Shown here piece after piece: positions 27,143 through 34,684 of a stretch of 61,926 bases of DNA. Within the stretch, counting starts at the first letter, position 1, and each line of letters starts with the position of its first letter. Under the pieces are notes generated by a model. The model searched no databases and was not told the DNA's origin. It was given only the letters and a program-made list of their open reading frames with translations. Origin of the DNA: Pseudomonadota bacterium (GTDB lineage Bacteria > Pseudomonadota > Alphaproteobacteria > Rhizobiales > Beijerinckiaceae). The stretch lies in contig JAEWKH010000157.1 of the NCBI GenBank assembly GCA_023386155.1, positions 1 through 61,926 of the forward strand. Reading direction: 5' to 3'. The position numbers and the translations under genes are program-made.

Positions 27143-27544
27143 ATGATTGGAATGGTGCTCGTCACCCACGGGCAGCTCGCGACGGAATTCAAAGCGGCGC
27201 TCGAGCATGTCGTGGGGCCTCAAGAGCAGCTTGAAACGATCACGATCGGCCCAGACGACGACATGGAGACGCGGCGCAAGGACATCATGGCCGCCGTTTG
27301 CCGGGTTAATTCGGGCCAGGGCGTCGTGGTACTGACGGACATGTTCGGCGGCACGCCCTCGAACCTGGCCCTGTCGTGCATGAACGGCGGCTCCGTCGAG
27401 GTGGTGGCCGGCATCAACCTGCCCATGCTCATCAAGCTGGCCTCCGTCCGGGACGAGGAACCCCTGTCCGATGCCGTCTCCCATGCCCAGGAGGCGGGGC
27501 GCAAATACATCAACATCGCCTCGCGCGTTCTCTCGGGAAAGTAA
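27143..27544 (+). CDS. PTS EIIA component, mannose family (regulatory)
   Basis: A 133-residue cytoplasmic EIIA of the mannose/sorbose class; His9 in VLVTHGQLA is the phosphorylation site, and LTDMFGGTPSNLA is diagnostic of the family. No EIIB, EIIC or EIID gene lies nearby, so it likely serves regulation rather than sugar transport. The start has no obvious ribosome-binding site but matches the family N-terminus exactly. Often annotated manX or ptsA in alphaproteobacteria. Confidence 0.93.
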   Translation: MIGMVLVTHGQLATEFKAALEHVVGPQEQLETITIGPDDDMETRRKDIMAAVCRVNSGQGVVVLTDMFGGTPSNLALSCMNGGSVEVVAGINLPMLIKLASVRDEEPLSDAVSHAQEAGRKYINIASRVLSGK

Positions 27545-27549
27545 CCGTC

Positions 27550-27870
27550 ATGGACCGGACCCTCGATCAGGATTGCCCGCCTGCCGTCGTGCCCGATGGC
27601 GCCGAGGTCCGGGAGCTTCCCATCATCAATCGCCGGGGCCTGCACGCCCGCGCCTCGGCCAAGTTCGTCCAGACGGTGGAGCGCTTCAATTCAGACGTGA
27701 CGGTGACCCGCTGCGGCGAGACCGTAGGCGGGCGCTCGATCATGGGCCTTCTCACCCTGGCGGCCGCGCAGGGCACATCGATCACCGTCACGGCCAAGGG
27801 CGGGGACGCCGCACTCTGCCTCCAGGCCATCGGCGATCTCCTCGCCAACCGGTTCGGCGAGGACGAATAG
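27550..27870 (+). CDS. ptsH: Phosphocarrier protein HPr
   Basis: A 106-residue HPr. The phosphorylation site is His32 in INRRGLHARASAKF, and the regulatory serine motif for HprK is GGRSIMGLLTL. The N-terminus is about 17 residues longer than the usual HPr; an in-frame GTG at codon 14 would shorten it to near-normal length. It starts 5 bases after the EIIA stop. Together with EIIA and HprK it forms the phosphorelay part of a regulatory PTS whose enzyme I is outside the window. Confidence 0.94.
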   Translation: MDRTLDQDCPPAVVPDGAEVRELPIINRRGLHARASAKFVQTVERFNSDVTVTRCGETVGGRSIMGLLTLAAAQGTSITVTAKGGDAALCLQAIGDLLANRFGEDE

Positions 27871-27909
27871 GAGCCTGCCTCGGCCCTCCTCCGCCCAACC
27901 CAGAACAAC

Positions 27910-27929
27910 ATATAAAGACATCTTTATAT
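27910..27929. promoter_or_regulatory. Palindromic operator upstream of ahcY
   Basis: ATATAAAGACATCTTTATAT: perfect 9-base arms around a 2-base centre, 75 bases before the ahcY start in an otherwise GC-rich region. It resembles the AT-rich palindromes I recall for ArsR-family SAH/SAM-responsive regulators of methionine-cycle genes (SahR type); the regulator itself is not in the window. Confidence 0.65.
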
Positions 27930-28003
27930 CTTGATTGCCTCTTCCGGCCAGCTCTGATAGAGAAACGCCAACTCAACCGAGCAGATGCTGAAGAGAGGCC
28001 ATC

Positions 28004-29404
28004 ATGGCGCAGGATTACATCGTCAAAGACATCAGCCTTGCCGATTTCGGCCGCAAGGAAATCTCCATCGCCGAGACCGAGATGCCCGGCCTGATGGCCA
28101 TCCGCGAGGAATACGGCCCGAAGCAGCCCCTGAAGGGCGCCCGCATCGCCGGTTCGCTCCACATGACCATCCAGACCGCGGTGCTGATCGAGACCCTCAA
28201 GAGCCTCGGCGCCGACATCCGCTGGGTGTCCTGCAACATCTACTCCACCCAGGACCACGCCGCCGCCGCCATCGCGGCCGCCGGCATCCCGGTCTTCGCC
28301 TATAAGGGCGAGACCCTGACGGAGTACTGGGACTACACCGCCAAGCTGTTCGACTGGCATGGCGGCGGCGTGCCGAACATGATCCTCGACGACGGCGGCG
28401 ACGCCACCATGCTGGTCCATCTCGGCCTGCGCGCCGAGCAGGGCGACGTCGCCTTCCTCGACAAGCCCGGCGCGGAAGAAGAGGAAGTCCTCTTCGCGCT
28501 GATCAAGCGCCTGCTCAAGGAAAAGCCGAAGGGCTGGTTCGCCGAGATCGCCGGCTCGATCAAGGGCGTGTCGGAAGAGACCACCACGGGCGTGCATCGC
28601 CTCTACATCATGGCCAAGGAGGGCAAGCTCCTCTTCCCGGCGATCAACGTCAACGACTCCGTCACCAAGTCGAAGTTCGACAACCTCTATGGCTGCCGCG
28701 AGTCGCTGGTCGACGGCATCCGCCGCGGCACGGACGTGATGATGGCCGGCAAGGTCGCCATGGTGGCGGGCTTCGGCGACGTGGGCAAGGGCTCGGCCGC
28801 TTCGCTCCGCCAGGCCGGCTGCCGCGTGCTCGTGTCGGAGGTCGATCCGATCTGCGCCCTCCAGGCCGCCATGGAAGGCTATGAGGTCACGACCATGGAG
28901 GACGCGGCTCCCCGCGCCGACATCTTCGTCACCGCCACCGGCAACAAGGACGTCATCACCATCGACCACATGCGGGCGATGAAGGACCGGGCGATCGTCT
29001 GCAACATCGGCCACTTCGACAACGAGATTCAGGTCGCGTCCCTGAAGAACCTCAAGTGGACCAACATCAAGCCGCAGGTCGACGAGATCACGTTCCCCGA
29101 CGGGCACCGCATCATCCTGCTCTCGGAGGGCCGCCTCGTGAACCTCGGCAACGCCATGGGCCACCCGTCCTTCGTCATGTCGGCCTCGTTCACCAACCAG
29201 ACGCTCGCCCAGATCGAGCTCTGGAACAACGCCGGCAAGTACGAGAAGAAGGTCTACACCCTGCCGAAGCACCTGGACGAGAAGGTCGCCTCGCTGCACC
29301 TGGAAAAGATCGGCGTGAAGCTCACCAAGCTGCGCCCCGACCAGGCGTCCTATATCGGCGTCTCCGAGAAGGGCCCATTCAAGCCGGATCACTACCGCTA
29401 CTGA
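28004..29404 (+). CDS. ahcY: Adenosylhomocysteinase
   Basis: A 466-residue NAD-dependent enzyme that hydrolyses S-adenosylhomocysteine to adenosine and homocysteine, closing the methyl cycle. Motifs include SCNIYSTQDHAAAA near the substrate site, the NAD-binding GFGDVGKGSA, and the C-terminal KPDHYRY that reaches into the neighbouring subunit. AGAGGCC precedes the ATG. It stands alone between HPr and divL, with its own palindromic operator and a strong terminator. Confidence 0.98.
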   Translation: MAQDYIVKDISLADFGRKEISIAETEMPGLMAIREEYGPKQPLKGARIAGSLHMTIQTAVLIETLKSLGADIRWVSCNIYSTQDHAAAAIAAAGIPVFAYKGETLTEYWDYTAKLFDWHGGGVPNMILDDGGDATMLVHLGLRAEQGDVAFLDKPGAEEEEVLFALIKRLLKEKPKGWFAEIAGSIKGVSEETTTGVHRLYIMAKEGKLLFPAINVNDSVTKSKFDNLYGCRESLVDGIRRGTDVMMAGKVAMVAGFGDVGKGSAASLRQAGCRVLVSEVDPICALQAAMEGYEVTTMEDAAPRADIFVTATGNKDVITIDHMRAMKDRAIVCNIGHFDNEIQVASLKNLKWTNIKPQVDEITFPDGHRIILLSEGRLVNLGNAMGHPSFVMSASFTNQTLAQIELWNNAGKYEKKVYTLPKHLDEKVASLHLEKIGVKLTKLRPDQASYIGVSEKGPFKPDHYRY

Positions 29405-29430
29405 CCGGCCCTGAAACGGCCACCGTCGAA

Positions 29431-29456
29431 AGCCCGGCTCCGGCCGGGCTTTTTTA
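29431..29456 (+). terminator. Rho-independent terminator of ahcY
   Basis: Stem AGCCCGGC/GCCGGGCT with a 4-base loop, followed by six T (29451-29456). Confidence 0.92.
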
Positions 29457-29764
29457 TTGCCCGGCCGGGAAACGAATCGACAGAGTGTCGCACCGGCACG
29501 TGTGTGTCACAAATGCAATATGGTTCGACGAATTGCGCACAGGTTCTCCAAAGGAAGTTTAAGCCAGTGTTAACCCCCTTCCTGGCGGAGTCGGGGGTGG
29601 TCTAGAGTGAACGCGAATCGACCGGCTGTGCTGTGGCTTCGAACCTGCGCCGGCAGTTCCGTTCATGCGTAGACGGTTGACCTCGGCGGCGTCATGCAGC
29701 GCGGCCGGGATCGATCCAATTTGGCCTGTTCGTCGGGCCGCCAACAAAGGAAGGGCAGCACGGC
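29457..29764 (+). promoter_or_regulatory. divL upstream region with CtrA box and GANTC sites
   Basis: A 308-base gene-free gap. It carries one full CtrA box and three GANTC sites (29474-29478, 29588-29592, 29615-29619), the recognition sequence of the cell-cycle methyltransferase CcrM. Such a combination suggests cell-cycle-timed transcription. Confidence 0.6.
29559..29574 (+). promoter_or_regulatory. CtrA box upstream of divL
   Basis: TTAA-GCCAGTG-TTAAC matches the full CtrA consensus TTAA-N7-TTAAC and lies about 190 bases before the divL start. Confidence 0.7.
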
Positions 29765-32335
29765 ATGGCCGGGCAACGGGAGCGTCAGGACGGCAGCAGC
29801 GACGGGAAGGCTTCCCTCGTCGGCTCCGCCCGCGTCCCCCTCTCCCTGATGCTCCTGGCCAGCACCTCCCAGGCGGCCTTCGCCGAGGACCTCCTGCTCC
29901 CCATCGCGGAAGGAGCTTCGGATCTCCTCGGCTTCCTCAGCAGTTTCGACCTGCACAACGCCGCCTATTTCGGCCTCTTCATGGGCCTCGTCGCCTTCTC
30001 GACCACCACCGCCCTGCTGCTGATGCGGGAGCAGAGGCGCGCCGCCCGGATGGAGCGGCGCCTGCGCAACGAGCTCGATGCCCTGCGCGGCGCGGACGAT
30101 CTCGCAGCCCTCCTCATGGGCTCGGAGCGCCAGCTCCTCGTGAGCTGGCACGGACGGGACGGCGAGCCGCGCTTCCAGGGCGATCCGTCCATCGTCGGCG
30201 AGAATGCGCCGGCCCAGCGCGCCCTGGCCTTCGGCACCTGGCTCAGCCCCGTCGACGCCGCCGCGGTGGAAAGCGCCCTCGAACAGCTCAAGCAGCGCGG
30301 CCAGGCCTTCCGCCTGACCGGGCGCTGCACGGCGGGCAGCCGCTTCATCGACGTGGAAGGCCGCACCATCGGCGGACGGGCGATCCTGCGCCTGCGGGAC
30401 GTGACGGGCGACCGGGCCGAGCTCATGAAGACCCAGAACCATCTGGCAACCGCGCGCAGCGACCTGCGGGCGATGACGATGCTGCTCGACGACGTCGCCT
30501 ATCCGCTCTGGATCCGTGACCAGGACGACAGGCTGATCTGGGCCAACCAGGCCTATCTGCGCTCGGTCGAGGCCCGGGATCTCGACGATGCCATCGCCCG
30601 CTCCCTCGAACTCCTCGGCGCGACCACCCGGGACGAGGCGAGGCGACAGCGCCAATCGGGCGTCACCTTCTCGAACAGAGTGACGGCCGTGGTGGCGGGC
30701 CACCGGGCCGTTCTCGACGTGATCGAGCGCCCGACCGCCGGCGGAAGCGCGGGCATCGCCGTGGACGTGTCTGAGCTCGAGGCGGTCCGCACCGACCTGC
30801 AGCGCCAGATGGACGCCCATGTGCGCACCCTGGACCAGCTGCCGACCGCCGTCGCCATCTTCGACGGCTCCCAGACCCTCATCTTCAGCAACGCCGCCTA
30901 CCAGCATCTCTGGGGCCTCGATCCGGCCTTCCTCGGCTCGCGCCCCACGGACAGCGAGGTGCTCGACCGTTTGCGGACGGCCCGCAAGCTGCCCGAGCAG
31001 GCGGATTTCCGCGCCTGGAAGACCGAGTTCCTGCAGGGCTACCGCTCGGTCGAGCAGCAGGAGACCTGGTGGCACCTGCCCGACCGGCGCACGCTGCGCG
31101 TGGTCATCAACCCCAATCCGCAGGGCGGCGTGACCTATCTCTTCGACGACGTGAGCGAGCGCTTCGAATTGGCCTCGCAGGTCCATTCGCTCACCCGCGT
31201 GCAGAGCGAGACCCTGGACACGCTGAAGGAAGGCGTCGCCGTGTTCGGTTCCGACGGGCGCCTCAAGCTGCACAACCGTGCCTTCGCCGAGATGTGGAAC
31301 CTGTCGCCCGAGATCACGGCCGAGAACCCGCATATCGACACGATCATCAAGGCCTGCCGCCCGCTGGCGCCGCAGGACGAGCCATGGATCGACATCCGCG
31401 GCGCGGTGGCGGGCCTTGCCGACATGCGCATGGGGCTCACCTGCCGCATCGAGCGCCAGGACGGTTCCGCCCTCGACTGCACCGCGCAGCCCCTGCCCGA
31501 CGGCGCGACGCTTCTGAGCTTCACGGACGTCACCGCGAGCGTGAACGTGGAGCGCGCGCTCACCGAGCGCAACGAGGCCCTGGAGCGCGCCTCGCGGCTG
31601 CGCGACGAATTCGTGCACCACGTGTCGTACGAGCTGCGCTCGCCGCTCACCAACATCATCGGCTTCACGCAACTGCTCGGCGACGAGACGGTGGGCGCGC
31701 TCAACCCGCGCCAGCGCGATTACGCCGAGCACATCATGCGCTCGTCGGCGTCTCTGCTCGCGATCCTCAACGACATTCTCGACCTCGCCTCCATCGACAC
31801 CGGCTCCCTGGAGCTGACGCCCGAGATCGTCGACATCCGCTCCACCATCGAGGCCGCCATGCGCGGGCTGGAGGACCGGCTTGCGGAATCCTCGCTCATC
31901 GTGGACATCGACGCGCCGGACGACATCGGCACCTTCGTCGCCGACGGCAAGCGCGTGCGCCAGATCCTGTTCAACCTGCTCTCGAACGCGGTGGGCTTCT
32001 CGTCGCCCGGCCAGACGATCCAGGTCTCGGCGCGCAAGCGCGGCGGAGAGGTGATCTTCGACGTGAAGGACCAGGGCTGCGGCATCCCGCCCGAGATCAA
32101 GGCGCGCATCTTCGAGCGGTTCGAGAGCCATACGCTCGGAACGCGCCATCGCGGCGTCGGCCTGGGCCTGTCCATCGTGCGGTCCTTCGTGGAGCTCCAT
32201 GGCGGGCGCATCGAGATTTCGTCCGCCCCCGGCGTCGGCACCACGGTCACGTGCATCTTCCCCAATGACCGGCACGAGACGCCGTCCGATGGCCGATCCG
32301 CGCAATCTGCGCTAACTCCGATCGCAGCCGAGTAG
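29765..32335 (+). CDS. divL: DivL-type PAS sensor (tyrosine in place of H-box histidine)
   Basis: An 856-residue protein built like a histidine kinase: a hydrophobic N-terminus (PLSLMLLAS), a membrane segment near residues 74-92, several PAS modules (roughly 240-600), a dimerisation domain, and a HATPase (LLSNAVGFSS, DQGCGIPP, GVGLGLSIV). The H-box reads HHVSYELRSPLTNI with Tyr622 where kinases have histidine. This is the hallmark of Caulobacter DivL, which acts with CckA to control CtrA. The HATPase N-box has V where A is common. It is followed by tsaE, the usual order in Rhizobiales. The function as a DivL orthologue is inferred from this substitution and context. Confidence 0.88.
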   Translation: MAGQRERQDGSSDGKASLVGSARVPLSLMLLASTSQAAFAEDLLLPIAEGASDLLGFLSSFDLHNAAYFGLFMGLVAFSTTTALLLMREQRRAARMERRLRNELDALRGADDLAALLMGSERQLLVSWHGRDGEPRFQGDPSIVGENAPAQRALAFGTWLSPVDAAAVESALEQLKQRGQAFRLTGRCTAGSRFIDVEGRTIGGRAILRLRDVTGDRAELMKTQNHLATARSDLRAMTMLLDDVAYPLWIRDQDDRLIWANQAYLRSVEARDLDDAIARSLELLGATTRDEARRQRQSGVTFSNRVTAVVAGHRAVLDVIERPTAGGSAGIAVDVSELEAVRTDLQRQMDAHVRTLDQLPTAVAIFDGSQTLIFSNAAYQHLWGLDPAFLGSRPTDSEVLDRLRTARKLPEQADFRAWKTEFLQGYRSVEQQETWWHLPDRRTLRVVINPNPQGGVTYLFDDVSERFELASQVHSLTRVQSETLDTLKEGVAVFGSDGRLKLHNRAFAEMWNLSPEITAENPHIDTIIKACRPLAPQDEPWIDIRGAVAGLADMRMGLTCRIERQDGSALDCTAQPLPDGATLLSFTDVTASVNVERALTERNEALERASRLRDEFVHHVSYELRSPLTNIIGFTQLLGDETVGALNPRQRDYAEHIMRSSASLLAILNDILDLASIDTGSLELTPEIVDIRSTIEAAMRGLEDRLAESSLIVDIDAPDDIGTFVADGKRVRQILFNLLSNAVGFSSPGQTIQVSARKRGGEVIFDVKDQGCGIPPEIKARIFERFESHTLGTRHRGVGLGLSIVRSFVELHGGRIEISSAPGVGTTVTCIFPNDRHETPSDGRSAQSALTPIAAE

Positions 32336-32343
32336 GAACCGCG

Positions 32344-33930
32344 ATGGTGAATGGACTGGCCCTCATGCCCGAACAGGATGTTTCGCAGGCCGCATGGATC
32401 GTGACGCTCCCCGACCACGGGTCGACGGAGCGCTTCGCGCAGATCCTGGCCGAAGAGCTGAAAGCCGGCGATCTCGTGACCCTTTCGGGGGGGCTCGGCG
32501 CCGGCAAGACGACGCTGGCCCGCGCCCTCGTGCGCATTCTCGCCGGCGATCCGGAACTCGAGGTCCCCAGCCCGACCTTCACCCTGATGCAGGTCTATGA
32601 CGGCCCGTCCTGCCCCATCGTCCACGCGGATTTCTACCGCCTCTCCGGCGGCTACGAACTGGTGGAGCTGGGCTGGGACGAGATGACGGAGAACGCCATC
32701 GCCCTCGTGGAATGGCCGGAGCGCGCCGAGGATTCGCTGAACCCCGAGCACCTGGACATCCGCCTCGACTTTGCGCCCGGCGGCCAGGGCAGGGGCCGCG
32801 TCGCCATTCTGACCGGGACCGGCGCCTTCGCGTCGCGGCTCCGGCGCATGAAGGCCTACCGCAATCTGGTCGAGCGCTGCGGCTGGGGCGATGCCTCGCG
32901 CCATCCCATGACGGGCGATGCCTCGGTGATCCGCTCCTACGAGCGCCTCGTGAAGCCGGACGGCTCGACCGCGCTCCTGATGATCTCGCCTCCGCGCCCG
33001 GTCGGCCCTCCCGTGCGGCGGGGCAGGCCCTATACGACCATCGCGAAGCTCGCCGAGACGGTTCATGCCTTCGTGGCCATGGACAAGGGCCTGCGCGCGC
33101 TGGGATTCAGCGCCCCCTACATCTACGGCGAGGACCTGGAGGCTGGCCTCCTCCTCATCGAGGATCTCGGCGCGGAGCCCTTCACCGACGAGAACGGCCC
33201 GATCCCGGAGCGCTACGCGGAGGCGACACGGCTCCTGGCGCAGCTCCATGACCCGACCCTGCCGCAGGTGCTGCCGGTGGCGGAGGGCATCGAGCATCCG
33301 ATTCCGCCCTACGACCTCGAGGCGCTCCTGATCGAGGTGGAGCTGCTGCTCGACTGGTACGTGCCGCACATCATCGGCACGCAGCTCTCCGGCTCGGCCC
33401 GGGCCGAGTTCGTCAATCTGTGGACCGAGACCCTGGGAGAGGTCCTGTCCGCCCCGGTGACCTGGACCCTGCGCGACTACCACTCGCCCAACCTGATCTG
33501 GCTGCCCGGGCGCGAAGGACTCCAGCGCGTCGGCATGATCGACTTCCAGGACGCGGTGCTGGGTCCGCCCGCCTACGACGTGGCGTCGCTCCTGCAGGAC
33601 GCCCGCGTGACGGTGCCGCCGGAGCTCGAACTGAAGCTGATCGGCCTCTACGCCCGCGACCGGAAGGCTGCCGACCCGTCCTTCGACGTGTCGGCCTTCG
33701 CCCGTGCCTATGCCATCATGGCGGGCCAGCGCGCCACCAAGATCCTCGGCATCTTCGCCCGCCTCGACCGGCGAGACGGCAAGCCGCACTACCTCAAGCA
33801 CCTGCCGCGGATCGAAGCCTACCTCATCCGCAACCTCGCCCATCCGGCCCTGGGGAAGCTCAAGGCCTGGTATGAAAACTACCTGCCGAGGCTCATCCCG
33901 TACGAGGATGAAACCCCTCCCGAATCCTGA
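32344..33930 (+). CDS. tsaE: Fused TsaE (tRNA t6A ATPase) and AmgK-like sugar kinase
   Basis: A 528-residue two-domain protein. Residues 1-170 are TsaE, the ATPase of the tRNA threonylcarbamoyladenosine system: Walker A LSGGLGAGKTTLAR (47-60), and the SPTFTL and DFYRL motifs. Residues 185-528 are an aminoglycoside-phosphotransferase-fold kinase with LRDYHSPNLIW (catalytic loop) and IDFQDAVLGPPAYDVASL (metal site), resembling AmgK, the anomeric MurNAc/GlcNAc kinase. The next gene encodes a MurU-like nucleotidyltransferase, AmgK's pathway partner. The fusion is continuous with no frameshift. Confidence 0.9.
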   Translation: MVNGLALMPEQDVSQAAWIVTLPDHGSTERFAQILAEELKAGDLVTLSGGLGAGKTTLARALVRILAGDPELEVPSPTFTLMQVYDGPSCPIVHADFYRLSGGYELVELGWDEMTENAIALVEWPERAEDSLNPEHLDIRLDFAPGGQGRGRVAILTGTGAFASRLRRMKAYRNLVERCGWGDASRHPMTGDASVIRSYERLVKPDGSTALLMISPPRPVGPPVRRGRPYTTIAKLAETVHAFVAMDKGLRALGFSAPYIYGEDLEAGLLLIEDLGAEPFTDENGPIPERYAEATRLLAQLHDPTLPQVLPVAEGIEHPIPPYDLEALLIEVELLLDWYVPHIIGTQLSGSARAEFVNLWTETLGEVLSAPVTWTLRDYHSPNLIWLPGREGLQRVGMIDFQDAVLGPPAYDVASLLQDARVTVPPELELKLIGLYARDRKAADPSFDVSAFARAYAIMAGQRATKILGIFARLDRRDGKPHYLKHLPRIEAYLIRNLAHPALGKLKAWYENYLPRLIPYEDETPPES

Positions 33931-33939
33931 GCCATCCCC

Positions 33940-34674
33940 TTGTCCCAGACCTTTTCGCACGCGCCGCACAAAGCCATCGTTCTCGCTGCAGGCCTGGGCA
34001 AGCGCATGCTGCCGATCACGGCCACCCTGCCGAAGCCCCTCGTGAAGGTCGCGGGCCAGAGCCTCATCGACTTCGCCCTCGACCGGCTGCACGAGGCGGG
34101 CATCGAGACGGTGGTGGTGAACGTGCACCATTTCGCCGACATGCTCGAAGCGCATCTGCGCACCCGCTCCGTCCCGCGCATCCTCGTCTCGGACGAGCGC
34201 GACGCGCTGCTGGAGACCGGCGGCGGCGTGAAGAAGGCCTTGCCGCTCCTGGGCGACGAGCCCTTCATCACCTTCAACTCCGATTCGCTCTGGATCGAAG
34301 GAAACGAGCCTAATCTGAAGCGCCTCGTGAAAGCCTGGAACCCGGAGCGGATGGACATCCTGATGCTCGTGGCGCCGTTATCCACAAGCATCGGATTCGA
34401 GGGTCCTGGCGATTTCCACATGGACGACAGCGGCCGCCTGCGTCGCCGCGGAACGGATCCGGGCGCTCCTTTCGCCTATGCGGGCGTCGCCATCGTGAAG
34501 CCGGAACTCGTCCATGGAGCGCCCGACGGAGCGTTCTCGGCCAATGCCTTCTACGACCGCGCCATCGCGAAGGAGCGCCTCTACGGCTTGTGCATGGAGG
34601 GGCAGTGGCTGCATGTTGGGGAGCCTCAGGCGATTGCCGAGGCGGAACAATGCCTTGCCGCCACCAAGCGATGA
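33940..34674 (+). CDS. murU: MurU-like nucleotidyltransferase
   Basis: A 244-residue sugar-1-phosphate nucleotidyltransferase. The signature LAAGLGKRMLPITATLPKPLVKV is at the N-terminus, and FNSDSLWIEG holds the metal-binding aspartate. In Pseudomonas putida MurU makes UDP-MurNAc from MurNAc-1-phosphate, bypassing de novo synthesis. A start at TTG 33940, 9 bases after the previous stop, is needed because no other start precedes the signature. Adjacent to the AmgK-like domain, so a peptidoglycan-recycling role is likely; the substrate is not proven by sequence. Confidence 0.85.
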   Translation: MSQTFSHAPHKAIVLAAGLGKRMLPITATLPKPLVKVAGQSLIDFALDRLHEAGIETVVVNVHHFADMLEAHLRTRSVPRILVSDERDALLETGGGVKKALPLLGDEPFITFNSDSLWIEGNEPNLKRLVKAWNPERMDILMLVAPLSTSIGFEGPGDFHMDDSGRLRRRGTDPGAPFAYAGVAIVKPELVHGAPDGAFSANAFYDRAIAKERLYGLCMEGQWLHVGEPQAIAEAEQCLAATKR

Positions 34675-34684
34675 GGTTTGAAGG

